A stretch of DNA of 17,625 bases, taken from assembly GCA_028875335.1 (NCBI GenBank), contig JAPPEF010000254.1, positions 1-17,625 of the forward strand, read 5' to 3'. Source of the stretch: Gemmatimonadota bacterium. Its GTDB lineage: Bacteria; Latescibacterota; UBA2968; UBA8231. Both the position numbers and the translations under genes were made by a program. Each line of letters opens with the position of its first letter. The first letter of the stretch is position 1. Of this stretch, positions 4,608-12,439 are shown piece by piece. A model generated the notes under the pieces. That model did not search any database and had not been told where the DNA came from. It saw nothing but the letters and a program-made list of their open reading frames with translations.

Positions 4608-6506
4608 ATGTCTGAAGACGTCCAAACCGAAGATCCACAGGTTGAAAAACGGGCTTTCCAAACCGAGGTCCAACAGCTACTCCATCTGTTGGTCCACTCG
4701 CTGTACACGCAAAAAGAAATTTTCTTGCGCGAGCTGATTTCCAACGCCTCGGACGCGCTGGACAAAATCCACCACCGCTCGCTGACCGACCGCAATATCC
4801 TCGACCCAGACGCCGAACTGGACATTGAGATCGAGGTGTCGAGCAGCAACAAGACCCTGACCATCCGCGACCGGGGGATCGGCATGACCCGCGACGAGGT
4901 CAATGAAAATATCGGCACCATTGCCCGCTCTGGCTCGGCCGAGTTTGCCGCCAAGCTGGCCGATGCCGACGACGAGCAAGAAAAGCTCAAGCTGATCGGC
5001 CAATTCGGAGTGGGCTTCTACTCGGTCTTCATGGTGGCCGACCGAGTAGTGATCACCACGCGCTCAGCCGACCCGGAAGCCGACGGCGTGCTGTGGGAAT
5101 CCACCGGCGACGGAGCCTACACCCTATCCCAAGCCGACAAAGCCGACCGCGGCACTGAGATCAAGATCTACATCCGCTCGGACTGCGAGGAATTTCTCGA
5201 CGCCCACCGGCTAGAGGCCATCATCCGCAAACACTCGGATTTTGTCGCGTACCCCATCAAGGTCGCTGGCAAACAAGTCAACGACACGGCCGCGCTGTGG
5301 ACCCGGCCGCGCAACGAAATCACCCCCGAGCAATACAACGAGTTTTACACGCACCTAACCGGCGACCCCGAAGAGCCGCTCGCGCGCGAGCACATTGTCG
5401 TGGATGTGCCGATCCAATTCTACGCCGTGCTCTACATCCCCAAGCGCGCCCCAATCCAATGGCTGCACACAGAGCCGACGATCTCGCTCAACCTGCACGT
5501 CGCACGGGTCTTTATCCAAGACGACTGCAAAGAGCTTTTGCCGCTGTGGCTGCGCTTTGTGCGCGGAGTGGTTGACTGCGACGACTTGCCGCTCAACGTC
5601 TCGCGCGAAACCCTCCAGCAAAACCCCATCATCGGCAAAATCCGCGCCACCTTAGTGCGGCGCATCATCGGCATGTTAGAGGGCATGGCGAAGAAGGACG
5701 AAGAGCAGTACATGACCTTTTGGCACGCCTGCGGCACCATCCTCAAAGAGGGCGTGGCCACCGATGCCGCGCACCAAGCCCAGCTCGCCAAGCTCCTGCG
5801 CTATCGCTCCTCGCTAGCCGACGACAACACGCCCTATATCTCGTTGCAGACCTACGTCGATCGGATGCAGAGCGATCAGGACAAAATTTACTACCTCGCC
5901 GGCGAGAGCAAAGAGGCCATCGCCCAAAGCCCCCTGTTGGAAACCTTCCGCAAGCGCGGCCTAGAGGTGCTTTACTTCGACGAGCCAGTCGATGAATGGG
6001 TCGTCCAAGGGCTGCAAAAGTTCGCTGACAAAGAATTCACGGGCGTGGATGCGGCCGAGCTAGACTTGGGCGAGGACGCAGTCGAGTTAGAAGGGGTCGA
6101 TGAGCAGAAGGCCGAGACCATCGAGCTGATTTCCTTTCTCAAGAACAAGCTCGCCGGCCGAGTTGAAGACGTGGTCGAGTCCAAGCGGCTGACCGACAGC
6201 CCTTGCCTACTGGTCGCCAGTCAAGGCGGCTTGAGCCGCAACATGGAGCGGTTGATGAAAATGACCGACCAGGAGTTCAAGGGCTCGTTGCGCACGCTAG
6301 AAATCAATCGCCAACACCCCATCATCCGCAACATGGCCGCCGTGCTCAAGCGCGACCGCGACTCCGAGCAGTTGGAGAGCTGGGCGCATTTTCTAGTAGA
6401 TTTCGTATTGCTGGGCGAAGGCACGGTCGAAGACCCACAGCGGCTGAGCCAGAGCTTGCAATCCATCATGGGCGCGGCCACAGAGCACGCGACCGAGGAG
6501 GGTTAG
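4608..6506 (+). CDS. htpG: Molecular chaperone HtpG (Hsp90)
   Basis: This 632-residue protein is a full-length bacterial Hsp90, close to the roughly 620-630 residues usual for HtpG. The N-terminal GHKL ATPase carries RELISNASDALDKI (41-54, with catalytic Glu42 and Mg-binding Asn46), RDRGIGMT (87-94), GTIARSGSAEF and the lid motif GQFGVGFYSVFMVAD (131-145). The middle domain has the RGVVDCDDLPLNVSRETLQQ block with the ATP-contacting arginine, and the C-terminal third is the dimerisation region. It refolds client proteins in the cytosol using ATP. In the Asp-x-Gly ATP motif the usual Asn is Arg (Arg89), a mild difference. The start has GGAG 10 nt upstream. No CIRCE element or sigma-32 box could be seen in the 120-bp upstream gap. 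It heads a tight run with proA, a ferredoxin and a kinase-like gene. Confidence 0.97.
   Translation: MSEDVQTEDPQVEKRAFQTEVQQLLHLLVHSLYTQKEIFLRELISNASDALDKIHHRSLTDRNILDPDAELDIEIEVSSSNKTLTIRDRGIGMTRDEVNENIGTIARSGSAEFAAKLADADDEQEKLKLIGQFGVGFYSVFMVADRVVITTRSADPEADGVLWESTGDGAYTLSQADKADRGTEIKIYIRSDCEEFLDAHRLEAIIRKHSDFVAYPIKVAGKQVNDTAALWTRPRNEITPEQYNEFYTHLTGDPEEPLAREHIVVDVPIQFYAVLYIPKRAPIQWLHTEPTISLNLHVARVFIQDDCKELLPLWLRFVRGVVDCDDLPLNVSRETLQQNPIIGKIRATLVRRIIGMLEGMAKKDEEQYMTFWHACGTILKEGVATDAAHQAQLAKLLRYRSSLADDNTPYISLQTYVDRMQSDQDKIYYLAGESKEAIAQSPLLETFRKRGLEVLYFDEPVDEWVVQGLQKFADKEFTGVDAAELDLGEDAVELEGVDEQKAETIELISFLKNKLAGRVEDVVESKRLTDSPCLLVASQGGLSRNMERLMKMTDQEFKGSLRTLEINRQHPIIRNMAAVLKRDRDSEQLESWAHFLVDFVLLGEGTVEDPQRLSQSLQSIMGAATEHATEEG
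6497..6502 (+). promoter_or_regulatory. Ribosome binding site of proA inside the htpG tail
   Basis: GGAGGG, 6 nt before the ATG at 6509, lies in the last codons of htpG. It rules for the 6509 start against a longer in-frame start at 6203 inside htpG. Confidence 0.8.
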
Positions 6507-6508
6507 AC

Positions 6509-7822
6509 ATGTCCGATCAAGTGCGCCAACAAGCCCTAGCAGCCCGCGCAGCATCGCGCGTGCTCGCCGCAACGTCCGAGGAGGTACGCAACCAAGCCCT
6601 CGAAGCCATTGCCGCGGCCCTCGAAGCAAATCGCGAGCGCATCTTGGCAGCCAACGCCGAAGACCTAAAAGCCGGTGAGCAAGATGGGCTGGCCTCGCCC
6701 TTGCTCAAGCGGCTCGACTTGAGCGGGCACAAATTCGCCAGCACAGTGGAGATGGTGCGCGACGTCTGCGCCCAGCCCGATCCCCTCGGCCAGACCCAGA
6801 GCGCGACCGAACTAGACGACCAGCTCCACCTCTACCGAGTGACCGTGCCCATTGGCGTGATCGGCGTGATCTTTGAATCCCGGCCCGACGCCTTGGTGCA
6901 AATCGCCTCCCTGTGCCTCAAGTCCGGTAATGCCGCCCTGCTCAAGGGAGGACGTGAAGCCACCATAACCAACCAGACCCTTGCCGAGATAATGTGCGAA
7001 GCCACGCAAGGCATCCTGTCAGAGGGGTGGATGACGCTCCTGCCCGGCCGCGAGGAAGTCCGCGCCCTCCTCGGCGAGGAAGAACTGATCGACCTCATCA
7101 TCCCGCGCGGCAGCAACGAGTTTGTGCAATACATCATGCACAACACCAAGATTCCGGTCATGGGCCACGCCGACGGGGTCTGCCACGTGTACGTCGATGC
7201 CAGCGCGGACTTGGACAAAGCCGTTCAGATCGCCGTCGATGCCAAGACCCAATACGTGGCCGTGTGCAACGCAGCCGAGACCCTGCTCGTCCACAGTGCC
7301 ATTGCCCCGGCCTTTTTGCAGCGGGCCGTGCCGGCGTTGCTCGAAAAGGACGTGGAACTGCGCGGCGACGAGCGCGCCATCGCCCTTGCCAACGCCAACG
7401 GGCAAGTCAAACCAGCCACTGAATCCGACTGGGCCACCGAATACTTGGACTTGATGCTGGCGGTAAAAGTCGTCGATAGCACGGCCGAGGCCATCGAGCA
7501 TATCAACGCGTACGGCAGCCATCACACCGACGCGATCGTGACCGAAGACCCAGAGGCTGCGCACACCTTTTTGCGCGAGGTGGATTCAGCCTCGGTGATT
7601 CACAATGCTTCGACGCGCTTTGCCGATGGCTTCAAATACGGGCTAGGGGCCGAGGTCGGCATCAGCACCAACCGCCTGCACAGCCGCGGTCCGGTGGGCC
7701 TAGAGGGCCTCGTCATCTACAAGTACATTCTCCAAGGGGACGGCCACATCGTCGATATGTACGACGGCCAGCAGCAGCGCCCCTTCACCCATCGCCCCCT
7801 CGACCAGCACTGGCAGGCCTAA
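6509..7822 (+). CDS. proA: Gamma-glutamyl phosphate reductase (glutamate-5-semialdehyde dehydrogenase)
   Basis: ProA reduces gamma-glutamyl phosphate to glutamate-5-semialdehyde with NADPH, the second step of proline synthesis. From the ATG at 6509 the protein has 437 residues, slightly longer than the 417 of E. coli. Visible family motifs are [20 protein letters not shown] (111-130), LLKGGREA (144-151), the catalytic cysteine in [11 protein letters not shown] (Cys253), and near the C-terminus [20 protein letters not shown] followed by RGPVGLEGL. The last 25 residues after the IVDMYD segment are a family-atypical tail. The partner proB is not in this window. The start follows the htpG stop by 2 bp, so cotranscription is likely. 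A longer in-frame reading back to 6203 overlaps htpG and is rejected. Confidence 0.96.
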   Translation: MSDQVRQQALAARAASRVLAATSEEVRNQALEAIAAALEANRERILAANAEDLKAGEQDGLASPLLKRLDLSGHKFASTVEMVRDVCAQPDPLGQTQSATELDDQLHLYRVTVPIGVIGVIFESRPDALVQIASLCLKSGNAALLKGGREATITNQTLAEIMCEATQGILSEGWMTLLPGREEVRALLGEEELIDLIIPRGSNEFVQYIMHNTKIPVMGHADGVCHVYVDASADLDKAVQIAVDAKTQYVAVCNAAETLLVHSAIAPAFLQRAVPALLEKDVELRGDERAIALANANGQVKPATESDWATEYLDLMLAVKVVDSTAEAIEHINAYGSHHTDAIVTEDPEAAHTFLREVDSASVIHNASTRFADGFKYGLGAEVGISTNRLHSRGPVGLEGLVIYKYILQGDGHIVDMYDGQQQRPFTHRPLDQHWQA

Positions 7823-7823
7823 C

Positions 7824-8180
7824 ATGAGCGATCACACCACAGATCCGACCTACACTCCTGTAGAGCGCCACATCTTTCTCTGCGCCACGCCCACCAAGCC
7901 CAAGTGCCACAGCGACAGCACCGGGGCCGACTGCTGGGAGTACCTCAAAAAGCGATTGTCCGAATTGGGCTACGGCCATCCGGGCAAGGGCGGCATCCAC
8001 CGCACCAAGGCCGACTGCCTGCGCGTCTGCGAGTCTGGACCGACCGTCGTGGTGTATCCCGAGGGTGTCTGGTACCACTCTATGACCGTCGAAAAGCTAG
8101 AGCGCATCATCCAAGAGCACTTGATCGGCGGACAGGTCATAGAAGAACTGGTCAATAAGGAACCGTTCCGCAGCCTATAG
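7824..8180 (+). CDS. Thioredoxin-like [2Fe-2S] ferredoxin
   Basis: This 118-residue protein belongs to the thioredoxin-fold [2Fe-2S] ferredoxins (COG3411 type). Likely cluster ligands are Cys20 and Cys28 ([11 protein letters not shown]) and Cys65 and Cys69 ([11 protein letters not shown]). The segment [27 protein letters not shown] is characteristic of the family. Cys37 is an extra cysteine near the first pair. It would carry electrons in the cytoplasm to an unknown partner. It starts one base after the proA stop and ends 21 bp before the kinase-like gene, so it belongs to that operon. No electron donor or acceptor is encoded next to it, although the flavoprotein at 3246-4487 is a possible, untested partner. 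Confidence 0.88.
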   Translation: MSDHTTDPTYTPVERHIFLCATPTKPKCHSDSTGADCWEYLKKRLSELGYGHPGKGGIHRTKADCLRVCESGPTVVVYPEGVWYHSMTVEKLERIIQEHLIGGQVIEELVNKEPFRSL

Positions 8181-8201
8181 CTGATCCGGCCACAAAAGCG
8201 C

Positions 8202-9383
8202 ATGGCGAAATCCAAATCCAAACACATCGACCTCGAGATCAAGGATGCCAGCCTGATCTTCGACCGCGTCTGGAGCGACCTAGAGCAAGAGTTCGGTCGC
8301 GCCAAGCTCTGCTTCCCCGGGGAAATCATCTGGCTCGGCGGCGCGCCCGGCGCGGGTAAGGGCACCAATACCCCCTTCATCCTCGAGGCACGGGGCATTA
8401 CGGCCGCGGCCATCGTGATCAGCGACTTGCTCGACAGCCCCCGCGCCCAACAGATCAAGGACGCCGGCGGCTTGGTCGGCGACGAAGAGGTCACCTACCT
8501 GCTCTTGCACAAGCTGCTCGACCCAATATACGAGCGCGGCGTGATCGTCGATGGCTTCCCGCGCACCCAAGTGCAGGTCGAGTGCCTCAGGCTGTTCTAC
8601 GACAAGATGACCGAATTGCGCGAGGAATTCCGCAATCACGACTTCCCGCGCCCCCTCTTCCGCACCGTGTTGCTCTTCGTCGATGAAGAAGTCAGCGTCG
8701 AGCGCCAACTCCACCGCGGCCGAGAGGCCCAAGAGCACAACCGCAAGACTACGGAGTTAGGCGTCGGCCAGCTCGCCGAGATCCGCGCCACCGACCTCGA
8801 CCCAGAGGCTGCGCGCAAGCGCTACCAAGTTTTCAAGGAGACCACCTTTGAGGCACTGCGCTCGCTGCGCGCCATTTTCCACTTTCGCTTCATCGACGCC
8901 AGCCAGCCGCTCGCCAAGGTGCAACAGGAGATTGAGGAGGAGTTTTCCTACCAGAGTTCGCTAGAGCTTTCGCACAAGACCTTCGACCGCGTCCGCACCA
9001 TCACGCCGGCCAGCCGCCTCGTGCTCTACGCCCGCCAAGAGCTAGTCAAGCGGCTGGAGATCTACAACGAGGATCATCCCGAACTGTTCCAGCGAGTCAT
9101 CGACAAAGTCAACTCCAAGTTCATGCCCATTGTCACCCGCTATGCCATTACCGGCATGACGCTCGTCAACTCCGAGGACGCGCTCTTTGAAAATCCTTTG
9201 GCCTTGGCCATGTTGATCGACATCTTTTCCGAGCGCGGCTATCAGGCCCTCGCCGATGTCAACCACATCGAGGTCCCCCACCGCATCGACCCCCACACGC
9301 ACGAAATCATCTGTCGGCAAAAGCGCGTCTATCGCTTCCAGATCCGCTTTGCGGCCTCGGCCATCCGGCACGGGACTGACTAA
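8202..9383 (+). CDS. Adenylate-kinase-like nucleoside monophosphate kinase with a long C-terminal domain
   Basis: Residues about 40-235 are a nucleoside-monophosphate kinase core: P-loop GAPGAGKGT (47-55, Lys53), NMP-binding ISDLLDS, DGFPRTQ (117-123, Walker-B-like region), a lid region with HRGREAQEHNRKT and the later RATDLDPEAARKRYQVF. Members transfer phosphate from ATP to AMP or another NMP. Two parts are unusual: an about 38-residue N-terminal extension, and about 155 residues after position 240 that resemble nothing I know, rich in charged helices and ending in a His/Arg-rich segment (HRIDPHTHEIICRQKRVYRF). At 393 residues it is nearly twice the usual adenylate kinase. The C-terminal stop overlaps the stop of the opposite gene by 3 bp. 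The gene is the last of the htpG-proA-ferredoxin run, and its ribosome binding site is weak. Confidence 0.8.
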   Translation: MAKSKSKHIDLEIKDASLIFDRVWSDLEQEFGRAKLCFPGEIIWLGGAPGAGKGTNTPFILEARGITAAAIVISDLLDSPRAQQIKDAGGLVGDEEVTYLLLHKLLDPIYERGVIVDGFPRTQVQVECLRLFYDKMTELREEFRNHDFPRPLFRTVLLFVDEEVSVERQLHRGREAQEHNRKTTELGVGQLAEIRATDLDPEAARKRYQVFKETTFEALRSLRAIFHFRFIDASQPLAKVQQEIEEEFSYQSSLELSHKTFDRVRTITPASRLVLYARQELVKRLEIYNEDHPELFQRVIDKVNSKFMPIVTRYAITGMTLVNSEDALFENPLALAMLIDIFSERGYQALADVNHIEVPHRIDPHTHEIICRQKRVYRFQIRFAASAIRHGTD

Positions 9384-10402
9384 CCCGGCCCGATCTGTCC
9401 CTCTCTTAGCATGGTAATCAGGGCCGAGTCCTCCGCGTCGAGGGGGAGCACCACCCGGCCGCGGCCGCGGCTCGACTCATAGGTGGCAAAAATCAGTTCG
9501 GTCGCTTGCAGGGCCTTGCGCGCCGACAAGCGCGGCTCCGCACCACTTTCGAGACAGTCGATCAGATCGAGCACCGACAGCACGGTGTCGTCGCCCGGCG
9601 GCACGACATCGGCGATCTCTTCATCCGCGAAATCCTGCCATGCCGCACCCGCGCGCAACAGCCGCAGCGGTGCCCGCTCCGCGCCGCCGACTTCAATGAT
9701 GCCCTCGCTGCCGATGAGCCGATTGCGCGGGCCTTGCACATGCGCGGCCCCCGTGCAGAGTAGGCCCTCGACGCCGTTTTGCCAGCGAATCCACGACAGG
9801 CCGCTGGTGTCTAGGGGCACGCCAAACACCGAACTCTCGGACTCGACGGCGATCTGGCCCATAACCCATTCGGCGGGCACTTCGTCGTTGTAAAAAAAGA
9901 ACATGTCAAACCAATGCGTGCCCCAATCAAACAGGTTGGAGCACGCGCCTTCGAGCCGCTGGAGTGTCCCTATGGCCCCTTCGTCGAGCAATTGCTTGGC
10001 CTTGACAAACACAGCACCAAAGCGGCGTTGATGGCAGAAGGTGAGGAGCACGCCGCGGTCGGCGCAGGCCCGAGCCAGCGCCTTGGCGTCCCCCCACGTG
10101 CTGGCCATGGGCTTTTCGCAGTGGATGGCTTTGACGCCAGCCGCGGCCGCAGCTTCGACCATCTCGCGGTGCAGGCCGGTCCACGTGCAGATGCTCACTA
10201 CATCGAGGGCTTCGCTTTCTAACATGGCGCGGTAATCTTCGTACGAAGATGCTACGGCAAAGTCCTCGGCAAAGGACGCGCGGGACGCTTCTACTGGATC
10301 AGCACAGGCTGCGATGGCGACTTGGGCGGAGGCTTGATAGCCCTCGGCGTGGCGGCGACCGCGATTGCCACAGCCGATCACGCCGACTTTGTACTGAGTC
10401 AT
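9380..10402 (-). CDS. Gfo/Idh/MocA family NAD(P)-dependent oxidoreductase
   Basis: This 340-residue protein has the N-terminal Rossmann motif VGVIGCGNRGRRHAE (6-20), the signature CEKPMA (95-100, Lys97), and GTHWFDMFFF (161-170) with the likely catalytic His163. Members oxidise sugars, inositols or similar polyols, or reduce imines, with NAD(P); the substrate is not evident. The start has GGGAG about 7 nt upstream (minus strand). It is divergent from the phytanoyl-CoA-dioxygenase-family gene across a 232-bp gap that contains a long palindrome. Such Gfo plus PhyH pairs are common in Latescibacterota and Poribacteria-like genomes, often in sugar-degradation clusters, but shared function is only inferred. 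Its stop overlaps the stop of the kinase-like gene. Confidence 0.92.
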   Translation of the reverse strand: MTQYKVGVIGCGNRGRRHAEGYQASAQVAIAACADPVEASRASFAEDFAVASSYEDYRAMLESEALDVVSICTWTGLHREMVEAAAAAGVKAIHCEKPMASTWGDAKALARACADRGVLLTFCHQRRFGAVFVKAKQLLDEGAIGTLQRLEGACSNLFDWGTHWFDMFFFYNDEVPAEWVMGQIAVESESSVFGVPLDTSGLSWIRWQNGVEGLLCTGAAHVQGPRNRLIGSEGIIEVGGAERAPLRLLRAGAAWQDFADEEIADVVPPGDDTVLSVLDLIDCLESGAEPRLSARKALQATELIFATYESSRGRGRVVLPLDAEDSALITMLREGQIGPG

Positions 10403-10461
10403 TTTGTTCTCCCTATGAGTTTGCGTAAAATTTGCGCCTGACGTTACGGACGGACTTCTCC

Positions 10462-10561
10462 GGTATGAGATACTTCGCTTCGCTCAGCATGACAGGTGCT
10501 AACGCGCTACTTCTCAATGTCATGCTAAGCGGAGCGCAGCGGAGTCGAAGCATCTCATACC
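10462..10561. repeat. Long REP/MITE-like palindrome in a divergent promoter region
   Basis: Outer arms GGTATGAGAT (10462-10471) / ATCTCATACC (10552-10561) are perfect. They continue inward with CTTCG (10473-10477) / CGAAG (10546-10550) and the inner GCATGAC (10487-10493) / GTCATGC (10519-10525). The right arm carries about 11 extra bases (GAGCGCAGCGG-like). The centre is a 25-base loop. The sequence style resembles short palindromic elements spread in many bacterial genomes. No ORF within it is convincing. It lies between two divergent genes. Confidence 0.85.
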
Positions 10562-10634
10562 CGAGCCTGTGCGCAACATCAGTTTGTAAAATAGAGCTTT
10601 CATCGCCTCGCCAAAACGTCAACAGGAGAACGCC

Positions 10635-11465
10635 ATGCCCATCACCGACGCCCTCCCCGACATGGAGCGCGAACTCAAATTTTTCAGCGCGGCCAACGAC
10701 AACCCGCAAAAGCTCACCCGCGCCCAGATCCACCAGTTCAACGAACAGGGCTACATCTGCCCCTTGGACGTGTTCACGCCCGAGGAAGCCGCGGCCAACC
10801 GCCGCTATTTCGACGCGCTCATGGCCGAGGCCCAGGCCAACGGGCACAACAGCTATTCGATCAACGGCTGGCATCGCCACTGCCGGGGCATCTACGACTT
10901 GTTGCACGAGCCGCGCATTCTCGATTACGTCGAAGATCTCCTCGGCCCCAACCTCGTCAGCGTTATGACCCACTACTTTTGCAAGGAGCCGGGCGACCAA
11001 AAACAAGTCGTTTGGCACCAAGACGCCTCGTACTGGCCGCTGACCCCGAGCAAGGTGGTGACCGCTTGGCTGGCCATCGACGATGTAGATGAAGAAAACG
11101 GGCCAATGACCGTCGTCCCCGGCTCGCATCTGCACGGCCAGATTCCCTTTGAGCACAGCACCGCCGAAGAGCAAAACGTCTTGGGGCAGAGCGTGCACGA
11201 TCCGCTCCAATGGGGCGGCGAGCCGATGGCCTTTACCATGCGCGCCGGCCAGATGTCCCTGCACACCGACCTACTCTTGCACGGCTCGGCCCCCAACCGC
11301 TCCACGCGCCGCCGCTGCGGCCTAACGCTGCGCTACATGCCACCCGAGGTGCGCACCCGCGAGGAGAAGCGCGCCCACGGCTATATCTGCCGCGGTACCG
11401 ACCCGAGCGGCTACTGGATCAACCACCCCGTGCCGACCGGCGACAAGATGCCCTCCAAAGGCTAG
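10635..11465 (+). CDS. Phytanoyl-CoA dioxygenase (PhyH) family Fe(II)/2-oxoglutarate-dependent oxygenase
   Basis: This 276-residue protein has the facial triad and 2-oxoglutarate pattern. VVWHQDASYW places His128 and Asp130 in the HxD motif, and LLHGSAPNRSTRRRCGL gives the distal His216, with Arg225-Arg227 near the 2-oxoglutarate site. The aspartate is present, so this is a hydroxylase-type enzyme and not a SyrB2-like halogenase, in which it is replaced. Members hydroxylate fatty acyl chains, ectoine or other small molecules; the substrate is not evident. There is no signal peptide. AGGAG is 6 nt before the ATG. It starts downstream of the palindrome and is followed after 5 bp by the RNA methyltransferase, so both may be cotranscribed, although no functional link is apparent. 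Confidence 0.92.
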   Translation: MPITDALPDMERELKFFSAANDNPQKLTRAQIHQFNEQGYICPLDVFTPEEAAANRRYFDALMAEAQANGHNSYSINGWHRHCRGIYDLLHEPRILDYVEDLLGPNLVSVMTHYFCKEPGDQKQVVWHQDASYWPLTPSKVVTAWLAIDDVDEENGPMTVVPGSHLHGQIPFEHSTAEEQNVLGQSVHDPLQWGGEPMAFTMRAGQMSLHTDLLLHGSAPNRSTRRRCGLTLRYMPPEVRTREEKRAHGYICRGTDPSGYWINHPVPTGDKMPSKG

Positions 11466-11470
11466 CTACC

Positions 11471-12439
11471 GTGTCCTTACCGGAAGCCTTTCGCACCCGC
11501 TTGCAGGCCATACTCCCAGCGGAGCACTTTGCCGCCTGCTGGCAGAGCTTAGCCGCCGAGCAGCCTACGGCCTTCCGCGCCAACGCACTCAAGGGCACGC
11601 CCGACGCGCTCGTGGCCGAACTAACAGCGGAAGGCTTTGCGTTGACGCCGCTTTCCTGGAAAACCGACGCCTTTGTCGTCCCAGCTACTCAGCGCCGCGC
11701 CCTTACCGAGTGCGCAGCCTACCGCGAAGGCCGGCTCTACATCCAAAACCCCTCCAGCATGGTGCCGCCAATCCTCCTCGCGCCTCAAAGCGAGGAGTGC
11801 ATTCTCGACCTCGGGGCCGCTCCGGGCAGCAAGACCTTGCAACTCGCCGAGCTGATGGGCAATCAAGGGAGCATCTGGGCTGTGGAGTCCGTGCGCGGCC
11901 GCTTCTTTCGCCTGCGGGACAACCTAGCGCGGCACGGAGCCGAAAACGTACAAACCCATCTCGCCGACGGAACCCGCATCTGGCGTCGCCATCCAGAGAG
12001 CTTCGACCGCGTGCTACTCGACGCGCCGTGCTCGTCCGAAGGGCGATTCCGCGCCGATGCGCCCAAGACCTATGCCTATTGGAGCGAGAAGAAGATCGCC
12101 GAGGCCAGCCGCAAACAGCGACGGCTCTGCTACTCAGCCGTGCAATGCCTCAAGCCGGGCGGAGTGCTGGTCTATTCGACCTGTACCTTCGCGCCCGAAG
12201 AAAACGAGGCCATCATCAGCCGAGTGCTGCGGCAGTTCGCCGGTGCCCTAACCGTCGAAGACATCGCGCTGCCTTTTGACAATGTGGCATCGGGCTTGAG
12301 CCAGTGGCGGGGGAAGAAGGCATTTAACGCCCAAGTGCAGCGAGCCAAGCGGATTTTGCCGCTAGAGGGGATGGAAGGGTTTTTCGTGTGCCGATTGCGG
12401 AAGACGGCGAGTACAGTTAGCGACCAACCGCAGCGCTAA
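11471..12439 (+). CDS. RsmB/NOP2/Sun-family RNA m5C methyltransferase
   Basis: From the GTG at 11471 the protein has 322 residues. SAM-binding motif I is ILDLGAAPGSKTLQLAELM (111-129). Motif IV is DAPC (184-187, catalytic-pair Cys187) and motif VI is YSTCT (235-239, Cys238 as the nucleophile), followed by APEENE. The cytosine-5 methyl group is transferred to rRNA or tRNA; the target could be rRNA (RsmF-like) or tRNA, and I cannot tell which. An N-terminal region of about 90 residues precedes the SAM domain. A longer reading to 11210 lies inside the dioxygenase gene and is rejected; AAAGG stands about 9 nt before the GTG. The gene overlaps the TonB-dependent receptor by 23 bp at their stops. 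Confidence 0.9.
   Translation: MSLPEAFRTRLQAILPAEHFAACWQSLAAEQPTAFRANALKGTPDALVAELTAEGFALTPLSWKTDAFVVPATQRRALTECAAYREGRLYIQNPSSMVPPILLAPQSEECILDLGAAPGSKTLQLAELMGNQGSIWAVESVRGRFFRLRDNLARHGAENVQTHLADGTRIWRRHPESFDRVLLDAPCSSEGRFRADAPKTYAYWSEKKIAEASRKQRRLCYSAVQCLKPGGVLVYSTCTFAPEENEAIISRVLRQFAGALTVEDIALPFDNVASGLSQWRGKKAFNAQVQRAKRILPLEGMEGFFVCRLRKTASTVSDQPQR

Noticed and set aside
6203..6508. Longer reading of the proA frame back into htpG
   Set aside because: The upstream part is htpG read in another frame, and the ATG at 6509 has GGAGGG before it.
10413..11264. 283-residue minus-strand reading opposite the dioxygenase gene
   Set aside because: It covers the palindrome and the opposite strand of an intact dioxygenase; long antisense readings are common in GC-rich DNA.
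11210..11470. N-terminal extension of the methyltransferase reading
   Set aside because: It lies inside the dioxygenase gene in another frame; the GTG at 11471 fits the family start.
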